Source: UBA1845 sp002338715 (lineage in GTDB: Bacteria; Planctomycetota; Phycisphaerae; UBA1845). Taken from it: a DNA stretch of 64,000 nt. The DNA lies in assembly GCA_035344155.1 (NCBI GenBank), contig DAORAL010000010.1, positions 1-64,000 on the forward strand, written 5' to 3'. A model generated the notes under the pieces. That model made no database searches. It worked only from the letters and a program-made list of their open reading frames with translations, and was not told the origin of the DNA. Below, one piece after another: positions 52,962-60,322 of the stretch (the stretch's first letter is position 1; each line of letters opens with the position of its first letter). Made by a program: the position numbers and the translations under genes.

Positions 52962-55154
52962 ATGAAGTCACGACAGACTCGAACCCCGAAAGCAAGATCC
53001 CCCATGCCCCCAAGTCACCATCCGTGTTCGATCCCGACCTGTCGGCGGGTGGCCATCCTTGTCGCCGTCATCTTACTGACGACCAGTCTGCCAGCCTACG
53101 GTTATATCGGCCCCGGAGCAGGGTTTGCTGTCCTTGGATCGTTCATGGTCTTTTTTGTGGCCATGCTGTCTGCAGTATTAACCTTATTCACCTGGCCCAT
53201 CCGGTGGTTATTCCGCTCCATTCGTGGACGAATAACGTATCGCCATGCGAAAATTAAGCGCGCGGTAATTGTCGGACTCGACGGAATGGAACCAACCCTC
53301 GTCGAGAAATACATCGCTGAAGGGAAGATGCCCAACCTCAAGAAGCTGCGCGAACAGGGTTGCTACAAGAAACTCGGCACCACGCTCCCACCGCTAAGCC
53401 CTGTGGCATGGTCGTCATTTCTCACCGGTTGCAATCCCGGCAAGCACAACATCTTTGACTTCCTCACCGTCGATCGGCGCAACTATCTGCCCACGCTTTC
53501 AAGCGTGCACATCGGCGGGTCGTCGCGCAGTTTGAAAATCGGTAAATACGTCGTGCCCATCGGCAAGCCCGCGATCCGTTTGCTGCGCAAGGGCAAACCA
53601 TTTTGGAACTACCTCGGCGAGCACAACATCTTCTCCGACATCATCCGCGTCCCGATCACCTTCCCTCCGGAAAAGTTTCGCGGCGTGTTGCTTTCGGCGA
53701 TGTGTGTGCCCGACCTGCGCGGCAGCCAGGGGACGTTCAGCTTTTATTCAACCAAGAAAACCGACGAACTTCCGTACACCGGCGGAGAACAGATTCACGT
53801 CGTGCGCGAAGGGCAGCGCATCAAGTCGCATCTCGTCGGACCGGAGAACAGTCTCCGCGTCGATGGCGGTGTGATGAAAGCGCCGTTTGAAGTCACGATC
53901 ACCGGCAAGGACTCAGCCACGCTCAGTCTCTGCGGCGAAAAAATCGAACTGAAAAAAGACGAATATACGCCGTGGATTCGCTTTCATTTCAAAGCGGCTC
54001 CGGGCATCAAGGTGCACGGCATCTGCCAGTTCCTTCTAAAAAACACCGAACCGGAATTTGAGCTGTACGTCACACCGCTGCAGATCGATCCGGAAAAACC
54101 GGCAATGCCGATCTCGCATCCGACCGTCTACTCGACCTACTTGGCCAAGTCGCAAGGCTCGTTCGCCACGCTCGGATTAGCCGAGGACACCTGGGCGCTC
54201 AACGAACAAATTCTCGAAGATCCGTCCTTCCTCCACCAGTGCACCGAAGCCGACAGCGAGCGCGAAGTCATGCTCGACGACGCCTTGAGCAAACTCAAAC
54301 GCGGACTCGTCTGCTGCGTGTTCGACGGGACCGACCGCATCCAGCACATGTTCTGGCGCTACATCGACAAGGATCACCCGGGTCACGACGGTTTCGGCGA
54401 AGTGCGATTGAAGAACGCCATCCCCGAACTCTACGAACGGATGGACAAACTTGTCGGAAAAACGATGGCCAAGTGCGAACAGGACGACACATTGCTCATG
54501 GTCATCAGCGACCACGGATTCAAAACCTTCCGCTACGGCATCGACCTGAATCGCTGGCTCATCGACAACGGGTACATGGTGCTCAAGAAGCCAGCCGAAG
54601 GTGAGCGCTACCTAGCCACCGTCGACTGGTCCAAGACCAAAGCCTACGCCCTCGGACTTGCGGGCATTTATCTCAACGTCGCCAACCGCGAAAGCCAGGG
54701 CATCGTCAACGAAGGCAAGGAAGCCGACGACCTCCGCGTCGAGCTTTGCGAAAAACTTTCCGGCCTCATCGATCCGCGCCGCAACGAGATCGCCGTCAAC
54801 CGCGCGTACAGCGCCCGGCAGTCTTACAAAGGGCCATACGCCGAGCACGCCCCCGACATCATTGTCGGATACAACGAAGGCTATCGCGTTTCATGGGAAG
54901 CCGCCGTCGGCGATGTCACCGACAACGTATTCTGCGACAACACCAAGGCGTGGAGCGGCGACCACTGCATCGATCCGAAGATCGTGCCGGGCATTCTCTT
55001 TTGCAACAAACCGATCGAAGACGCCAACCCGCGATTGCTCGACCTCGGGCCAACGGTGATGAAACTCTTCGGCGTCAACGTTCCCAAGCATATGGACGGC
55101 AAACCGCTGAACGTGCAAGTCAACGGCGCCGCGTCGAAAGGAGCGGCTGCATGA
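52962..55154 (+). CDS. Membrane-anchored alkaline-phosphatase-superfamily phosphodiesterase
   Basis: A 730-residue enzyme of the type I phosphodiesterase/nucleotide pyrophosphatase group. One or two membrane helices lie at about 30-47 and 50-78 (YIGPGAGFAVLGSFMVFF). The catalytic core: metal Asp in VIVGLDGMEP, nucleophile Ser in LSPVAWSSFLTG, then Asp and His in DGTDRIQHMFW, SDHGF, and the C-terminal SGDHCID. All ligands expected are visible. The substrate is unknown: members cut nucleotides, phospholipids or phosphoglycans. It is the first gene of a tight operon; its TGA overlaps the next ATG (ATGA). Start chosen at ATG 52962; 53004 also possible. Confidence 0.82.
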   Translation: MKSRQTRTPKARSPMPPSHHPCSIPTCRRVAILVAVILLTTSLPAYGYIGPGAGFAVLGSFMVFFVAMLSAVLTLFTWPIRWLFRSIRGRITYRHAKIKRAVIVGLDGMEPTLVEKYIAEGKMPNLKKLREQGCYKKLGTTLPPLSPVAWSSFLTGCNPGKHNIFDFLTVDRRNYLPTLSSVHIGGSSRSLKIGKYVVPIGKPAIRLLRKGKPFWNYLGEHNIFSDIIRVPITFPPEKFRGVLLSAMCVPDLRGSQGTFSFYSTKKTDELPYTGGEQIHVVREGQRIKSHLVGPENSLRVDGGVMKAPFEVTITGKDSATLSLCGEKIELKKDEYTPWIRFHFKAAPGIKVHGICQFLLKNTEPEFELYVTPLQIDPEKPAMPISHPTVYSTYLAKSQGSFATLGLAEDTWALNEQILEDPSFLHQCTEADSEREVMLDDALSKLKRGLVCCVFDGTDRIQHMFWRYIDKDHPGHDGFGEVRLKNAIPELYERMDKLVGKTMAKCEQDDTLLMVISDHGFKTFRYGIDLNRWLIDNGYMVLKKPAEGERYLATVDWSKTKAYALGLAGIYLNVANRESQGIVNEGKEADDLRVELCEKLSGLIDPRRNEIAVNRAYSARQSYKGPYAEHAPDIIVGYNEGYRVSWEAAVGDVTDNVFCDNTKAWSGDHCIDPKIVPGILFCNKPIEDANPRLLDLGPTVMKLFGVNVPKHMDGKPLNVQVNGAASKGAAA

Positions 55155-57274
55155 TTCGAGCTAACTGTAGGGTGGGCCATGCCCACCAATCCGTTGAGCG
55201 CGCAAACGGCGGTGGGCACGGCCCACCCTACGCGCAGGCAATCGCATTCATACTGTGCGCAGCAATCCTTTGCACAACGGGCATCGCGTGCAACGACGCA
55301 CCGCGCGCAAAATCCCACGGCAAGCAGGTCATCGTCCTCGGCTTCGATGGCATGGACCCGAAGCTTTCCACCGAAATGATCAACCAAGGTCTGCTACCGA
55401 ACTTCTCCAAGCTCGCCGACACCGGTTCGTTCAAACCGCTCGGCACATCAACACCCCCGCAAAGCCCGGTCGCATGGACCACGTTCACCACCGGAACCAA
55501 CCCCGGCGAACACGGCATCTTCGACTTCATCCATCGCGATCCGGACACCTATAGCCCCAAATTCTCAACCTCCAACATCAGCAGCGGCGACGTCTGGGCG
55601 ATCCCGTGGGGACATTGGAAACTGCCCGTGTGGGGCGAGAGCACGTTGGCCATCGCCCGCAATGGTCGCGCGTTTTGGGAGTACCTGACAGAAGCCGGCA
55701 TCAATGCCCACATCTACCGGATGCCAGCCAACTACCCCCCGTCCGAATCGCCCGGTCCCGGCGACTTTGTCACCCTCACCGACATGGGCACGCCCGACCT
55801 GACCGGCAGCCCCGGTGAAAGTTCGTTCTATACCTCCGGTTCCACGCGAAACATAAAAAACACCGGTGGCGCAAAAGCCTACACCCTCAGCATGAAACCG
55901 GTTGGCGGTGATGTCGCGATCGGCGAATTCCACGGACCGCCCGACGCATTGCTCGATCCCGACAAAGCCACCGAAGATCAACTGTACGAACCGCTCAAGG
56001 TTCCGTTCACCATCTATCGCAACAAGAAGACCAACTCGGCGCTGATCGAATGGGACGGTGCTCGCGTTCTCCTGCAAGCCGGCGAGTGGAGCGATTGGCA
56101 AACGATCAACTTTGGATTCGGGCCCACCGTCGCCGGGACTTCGACGCAATCGATGTCGGGCAAGGTGCGCCTGCGTTTGCGCCAGGTTCAACCGACCATC
56201 GAACTTTACGTCACGCCCGTTCAGATCGACCCCGATGCGCCGGCAATGCCGATCAGCATACCAGCCGACCTTTGCACGAAAGTCTCCGAAGCCACCGGAC
56301 CGTTCTTCACGCAAGGACTTCCCGAAGATACCCAGGGACTTCGAGCCGGCATCCTCACACGCGATGAATTCCTCGAGCAAGCCGACCTGATCTTCGCGGA
56401 ACGCGTGCGCCTGCTCGACTACGCCATCGAACACTACACCGACGGATTGCTTTTCTTCTACTTCGGCAGCACCGATCAGGTTGCGCACATGTTCTGGTCC
56501 GCGATGGCCGACTCGCACCCAGCCCTGACACCCGAAGAAAGCGTCAAATACAGAAACGTCGTTCGCGAAGTCTACATCCAAGCCGACAAGGCGCTTGGCA
56601 AAGTCATGGACGCCTTTCCCGATGCCACCATCATCTGCGTATCCGACCACGGGTTCGCCGACTTCGACCGCGGCGTGAACCTCAACACCTGGCTCATCGA
56701 AAACGGATACGCCAAACTCAAACCGAACGGCAGTCGCAGCGACACCAGCGGATTCGACTGGAGCGCCACCAAAGCCTACGCTGTCGGTATCAACGGCTTG
56801 TATCTCAACATGAGAGGCCGCGAAAAACACGGCATCGTCAACGAAATCGACAAGACCGACCTGATGAACGAGATCCGCGAGAAGCTCAAGACCATCCGCG
56901 ACCCGCAGACCGATCGATTCGTGATCAAGGAAGTCTACTTCGCCGACGAAGTCTACAGCGGACCGGAAATCATCCACGGACCCGACATGCAGATCGGCTA
57001 CGCACTCGACTATCGATGCGGTTGGCCGACAGCGCTGGGCGGATCACCCAAGACCATGCTGCACGACAACAAGGAAGCCTGGTGCAGCGATCACTGCATC
57101 GCCACCGACCTTGTGCCCGGCGTGATTTTCTCGAACCGCAAGGTGCCGTTTGCTGACCCCGATCTTGAAGACATGGGCCCCTCGATTCTTGCCGCATTTG
57201 GAATCGCCAAACCCGAAACCATGAAAGGCAGCGACGTTTTCACTGCGAAAGTCGCAACCGCCCAACAGGAGTAA
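55151..57274 (+). CDS. Lipoprotein alkaline-phosphatase-superfamily phosphodiesterase
   Basis: A 707-residue paralogue of the previous gene: VIVLGFDGMDP, nucleophile Thr in QSPVAWTTFTTG, GSTDQVAHMFW, SDHGF, CSDHCIA. It has a lipoprotein signal (AIAFILCAAILCTTGIAC, Cys about 47) instead of membrane helices, so it acts outside the cytoplasm. The leader before that signal is odd: the palindromic element at 55167-55231 is translated within residues 6-27, giving a Gly/His-rich insert, and no usable later start exists. Overlap of 4 bases with the upstream gene. Whether the insert blocks export is unknown. Confidence 0.82.
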   Translation: MIRANCRVGHAHQSVERANGGGHGPPYAQAIAFILCAAILCTTGIACNDAPRAKSHGKQVIVLGFDGMDPKLSTEMINQGLLPNFSKLADTGSFKPLGTSTPPQSPVAWTTFTTGTNPGEHGIFDFIHRDPDTYSPKFSTSNISSGDVWAIPWGHWKLPVWGESTLAIARNGRAFWEYLTEAGINAHIYRMPANYPPSESPGPGDFVTLTDMGTPDLTGSPGESSFYTSGSTRNIKNTGGAKAYTLSMKPVGGDVAIGEFHGPPDALLDPDKATEDQLYEPLKVPFTIYRNKKTNSALIEWDGARVLLQAGEWSDWQTINFGFGPTVAGTSTQSMSGKVRLRLRQVQPTIELYVTPVQIDPDAPAMPISIPADLCTKVSEATGPFFTQGLPEDTQGLRAGILTRDEFLEQADLIFAERVRLLDYAIEHYTDGLLFFYFGSTDQVAHMFWSAMADSHPALTPEESVKYRNVVREVYIQADKALGKVMDAFPDATIICVSDHGFADFDRGVNLNTWLIENGYAKLKPNGSRSDTSGFDWSATKAYAVGINGLYLNMRGREKHGIVNEIDKTDLMNEIREKLKTIRDPQTDRFVIKEVYFADEVYSGPEIIHGPDMQIGYALDYRCGWPTALGGSPKTMLHDNKEAWCSDHCIATDLVPGVIFSNRKVPFADPDLEDMGPSILAAFGIAKPETMKGSDVFTAKVATAQQE
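55167..55231. repeat. 65-bp palindromic element inside a coding region
   Basis: Ends are GTAGGGTGGGC and GCCCACCCTAC, perfect 11-bp inverted repeats; inner arms GGGCCATGCCCACC and GGTGGGCACGGCCCACC add more pairing. Same family as 1-54. It lies in frame between the start codon and the signal peptide of the phosphodiesterase lipoprotein. Confidence 0.85.
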
Positions 57275-57282
57275 CCAAAACG

Positions 57283-57471
57283 ATGGCCACCAAAATCAAA
57301 ATCGAATCGTCGCTCTACGACCGCGTCGCCAAAGTCGCCGACATTGCTGGCTATGCGAATGCCGAAGAGTTCATCACCCACATGATCGAAAAAGAGTTGG
57401 CCAAGCTCGAGTCGGCTGGCTCGCCCGAAGAAGTGACCGAACGCCTTAAAGGTCTGGGGTACCTGGAATAA
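57283..57471 (+). CDS. 62-residue protein with LGYLE terminus
   Basis: A small soluble helical protein: MATKIKIESSLYDRVAKVADIAGYANAEEFITHMIEKEL looks like a short ribbon-helix-helix-type or helical module, and it ends VTERLKGLGYLE. That last motif (xRLxxLGYxE) is what many sulfatase and phosphodiesterase proteins of the alkaline phosphatase superfamily carry at their own C-termini. Being 8 bases after two such enzymes, it may be a split-off C-terminal piece or a partner. AGGAG at the end of the preceding gene serves as ribosome site. Confidence 0.75.
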   Translation: MATKIKIESSLYDRVAKVADIAGYANAEEFITHMIEKELAKLESAGSPEEVTERLKGLGYLE

Positions 57472-57544
57472 CCAAACGATTAAGTGTGCCACTGGCTGCC
57501 AGCCAGCCAGTGTTTTCGGATTCAATCAAACGCAGTAGCAACGC

Positions 57545-58417
57545 ATGAACACCATCAACCGCATCATGACTGCCGTCTTCGACGCTTGCTTTTCAATCAT
57601 GGAAAGCTGGCCCGGCTGGCTGTCGCTGACCTTCTGGTCGAGCATCACCGGCGTCGTGGCGTTGCTGATTTACAAGTACACGTCGAATCAGAAAGCCATC
57701 GGGCAAGTTCGCGACGACATCAAAGCCAACCTGCTCGCGGTCAAACTGTTCAAGGAAGAACTGGGCGTCACGCTGAAAGCGCAGGGGCGCATCCTGTGGG
57801 CGGCATGTCGATTGCTTTGGTATTCACTGGTGCCGCTCGCGGTCATGATGATCCCGATGTCGCTCCTCATCATCCAGATGTCGTTTCGCTACGAGTGGCG
57901 ACCCATGCTTCCGGGCGAAACGATTCTGCTGCGTGCGGAGTTAGCCGACGGCAAGATCGCCACCGACGCAGACGCCAGCATCAAAGTCGCCAGCGCATCG
58001 GATTCGCCCGGCGCCATCGAAGTCAAAGCGCAGCACGCCATCTTCGACGACTTCGAGGGTCGCCCGAAACGAAACGAAGTCATCTGGCGCATCCAAGCCA
58101 ACAAGCCGGGCCGCCACATCGTGACCGTCTCCGTCGATGGCGACGAAGCGTCGAAAGAAATCCAGGTCAGCGACAACCGCTACGCCCGCATCAGCCCGGT
58201 CCGCGCGGGGGCCGACTTTCTCGAACAGGCGATTTACCCGGTCGAAAACGCTGCATCCTCGGGCGATACCATCCAGCGCATCGAACTCGACCTAGTCAAT
58301 TTTCCCAAGAACGAAACACCGATCTTCGGCTTCAATGTTCATTGGGTTATCAGCTTTTTGGTCATCTCGATCATCGCAGCCCTCATCATCAAACCGGTCT
58401 TGAAGGTGCGCATCTGA
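57545..58417 (+). CDS. Membrane protein, EMC3/TMCO1 (DUF106)-like
   Basis: A 290-residue membrane protein. Helices at about 25-42, 98-118 and 265-285 bracket a charged helical loop, NQKAIGQVRDDIKANLLAVKLFKEELGVTLKAQ, and a beta-rich exported domain (about 130-250). The layout helix / positively charged coiled loop / helix recalls the Oxa1-superfamily group DUF106 (EMC3/TMCO1), and KYTSNQKAI is close to what I recall of that group, but I cannot prove it. It is 73 bases after the small protein and in the same direction, so it likely belongs to the phosphodiesterase operon. Start ATG 57545. Confidence 0.6.
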   Translation: MNTINRIMTAVFDACFSIMESWPGWLSLTFWSSITGVVALLIYKYTSNQKAIGQVRDDIKANLLAVKLFKEELGVTLKAQGRILWAACRLLWYSLVPLAVMMIPMSLLIIQMSFRYEWRPMLPGETILLRAELADGKIATDADASIKVASASDSPGAIEVKAQHAIFDDFEGRPKRNEVIWRIQANKPGRHIVTVSVDGDEASKEIQVSDNRYARISPVRAGADFLEQAIYPVENAASSGDTIQRIELDLVNFPKNETPIFGFNVHWVISFLVISIIAALIIKPVLKVRI

Positions 58418-58480
58418 CACCCGGTAGTGTTCGTGTTAAACTTCAAGCAACCAATGCAAATAGCGGGGCAACGTAGCGCC

Positions 58481-58507
58481 GTCATTCCCGCGCAGGCGGG
58501 AATCCAG
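58481..58507 (+). repeat. REP-like palindrome
   Basis: 27-bp copy, facing an inverted copy at 58537-58563 as in the pair at 1339/1463. Confidence 0.85.
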
Positions 58508-58536
58508 GTACGAGCGCGATACCCCAAAAAACCGCA

Positions 58537-58563
58537 CTGGACTCCCGCCTGCGCGGGAGTGAC
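58537..58563 (-). repeat. REP-like palindrome
   Basis: Inverted partner of 58481-58507; it carries paired changes (ACTCCC and GGGAGT) on both arms, so base pairing is preserved. Confidence 0.85.
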
Positions 58564-58613
58564 GAACAAGGGCGCGAAATAAGTTTGCAAAGCCAGCAAG
58601 AGTGGAGCGCACA

Positions 58614-59321
58614 ATGAAAATTCTCCTGGGAAGCGGCGGATTCCGAACCGACGAGCGAAAAGCCAACCTCGCGGCCATGATGCAGAAGCATTTCGGGCAG
58701 ATCAAAACGCTGCTGTTCGTCCCCTACGCCCTGCACGATCACGACGCCTACGAAGCGCTCATCACCGACAACAACCTGCACGGCGACTACGAAATCCAAG
58801 GCATTCATCGAACCGACGATCCCAAGCGCGCCGTCGAGGCGGCTGACGGTATCTACGTGGGCGGCGGCAACACGTTTCGCCTGCTCAAATCGCTGTACGA
58901 CCTTGACCTGCTCGACGTCATTCGCGACCGCGTGCACGCAGGGATGCCCTATCTTGGAATCAGCGCCGGCACCAACGTCGCCTGCCCGACGATGATGACC
59001 ACCAACGACATGCCGATCTGCATGCCGCCATCGTTCGACGCACTCGGACTCGTCCCCTTCCAGATCAACGCCCATTACTTTTTCGGAAGCACATACATCA
59101 AGGAAAGTGACACATACTGTCAGCACTTCGGCGAAACCCGCGACGACCGCCTCCGCGAATTCCACGAAATGAACGACGCCCCCGTCGTCGGCCTATGGGA
59201 GGGCGGCATGATCCAGGTCATCGAAGGCCAAGCAACGCTGCACGCCACCCCGGCCCGACTGTTTCGAAAGGGCCAAGATCCCATTGACCTGCAACCGGGT
59301 GATGCGATCGATCACGAGTGA
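58614..59321 (+). CDS. pepE: Peptidase E (S51 aspartyl dipeptidase)
   Basis: A 235-residue cytoplasmic peptidase that cuts Asp-X dipeptides. Opening MKILLGSGGFRTDERKA; YVGGGNTFRLLKSL is the family's glycine loop; the catalytic Ser is in LGISAGTNVACPTM (about 120), the His in INAHYF. Length matches PepE. The ATG at 58614 has GTGGAG six bases upstream (the GTG at 58602 would add four residues). It follows the inverted REP pair and begins a new unit. Confidence 0.9.
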   Translation: MKILLGSGGFRTDERKANLAAMMQKHFGQIKTLLFVPYALHDHDAYEALITDNNLHGDYEIQGIHRTDDPKRAVEAADGIYVGGGNTFRLLKSLYDLDLLDVIRDRVHAGMPYLGISAGTNVACPTMMTTNDMPICMPPSFDALGLVPFQINAHYFFGSTYIKESDTYCQHFGETRDDRLREFHEMNDAPVVGLWEGGMIQVIEGQATLHATPARLFRKGQDPIDLQPGDAIDHE

Positions 59322-59434
59322 CTGGCAGCGCAAGAGTTGCTTAAACCATTAAAAACAAACGTGTTACGACGCCACTTGGGCCAGAGGTCACCCATCGGCA
59401 GACCAGCGTTCCAAGGCTTGTTAAACTGGTTTGC

Positions 59435-59692
59435 ATGTTGATTGTAGACATCAACGAAATCAGCAATCATTTCGACGCACTGTTGGAACTGGTAGCCAAC
59501 GGTAAATCAATCATCATCACGAAAGCTGGCAAACCCATCGCCCGGCTCACCCCCATCAAAGAAGCGCCCCATGATCGCACCGGTGGACAATGGAAAGGGC
59601 GCGTAAAGCTCCACGGAGACTTCGACGCACCATTTCCCGAAGATGTTGCTGCACCTTTCGGCGCAAAGACGCGCAAAGGAAAGCTGCCATGA
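59435..59692 (+). CDS. Phd/YefM-type antitoxin
   Basis: An 85-residue protein of the Phd/YefM antitoxin family. VDINEISNHFDALLELVANGKSIIITKAGKPIARLTPI is the N-terminal DNA-binding fold, and GQWKGRVKLHGDFDAPFPEDV is the disordered tail form found in VapB-like Phd proteins that wrap PIN-domain toxins. No PIN toxin follows; instead the next gene overlaps by ATGA and encodes a helical repeat protein. It may therefore be an orphan or form an unusual pair. Confidence 0.85.
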   Translation: MLIVDINEISNHFDALLELVANGKSIIITKAGKPIARLTPIKEAPHDRTGGQWKGRVKLHGDFDAPFPEDVAAPFGAKTRKGKLP

Positions 59693-60306
59693 CTACCATG
59701 AACAAGACCAGAAAAACGAAAGCCAAGAAACCACCCATCCGCATGCTGACCAAAGCGCGGGTGGCTGGTGCGATTGAAACGATGATGGCGCCTTCGGGTG
59801 GGGAGCGTTTCGGAGCCGGTAAAGCCGTCTACGTTACCGCCGAAAAAGACCCTGCCCGCGTATATCCGTACTTCGATCAGATCGCATCACTCCTCGATAG
59901 CAAGAGCAAGATCATGCGTTGGGAGTCGCTTCGAACGCTCGGCGCGCTGGCGGCTGTCGATGGCGACAAGAAACTGAGCGCCTACCTTCCTAAGTACTTG
60001 GCGTTCATCCGTGGCGACAACATGATCAGTGCGGCCAACGCGGTGAAAGGCGCTTCGCTCATCGCCCAAGCCCGTCCCGATGTGCTCGATCGCGTTTTGA
60101 AATCGTACCTGGCCGTCGAGCGCGCCGAGTACGAAACCGACGAATGTCGCAACGTCGTGATCGGACAGGTGCTCGATTCGCTCGAAAGACTTGGCCCGCA
60201 AGTCTGCAACCGCCCCAAGGTCAAAGCGTTCATCAAACGCCAGCAGAAAAATACCCGCGCGTCAGTCGCCAAATGCGCCAAGCGGCTGACAGCAGAATTG
60301 AATTGA
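59689..60306 (+). CDS. HEAT-like helical-repeat protein
   Basis: A 205-residue protein with basic N-terminus (MNKTRKTKAKKPP) and helical repeats from about 20 to 195, such as YPYFDQIASLLDSKSKIMRWESLRTLGALAAV and KYLAFIRGDNMISAANAVKGASLIA, typical of HEAT/ARM-like arrays, and closing AKCAKRLTAEL. It overlaps the Phd-like antitoxin gene by four bases, so they are translationally coupled. It has no PIN or RelE signature. It is either a stand-alone DNA- or protein-binding protein or a new partner of the antitoxin. Confidence 0.75.
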   Translation: MTTMNKTRKTKAKKPPIRMLTKARVAGAIETMMAPSGGERFGAGKAVYVTAEKDPARVYPYFDQIASLLDSKSKIMRWESLRTLGALAAVDGDKKLSAYLPKYLAFIRGDNMISAANAVKGASLIAQARPDVLDRVLKSYLAVERAEYETDECRNVVIGQVLDSLERLGPQVCNRPKVKAFIKRQQKNTRASVAKCAKRLTAELN

Positions 60307-60322
60307 AGCGGAGTTCGCGGAG

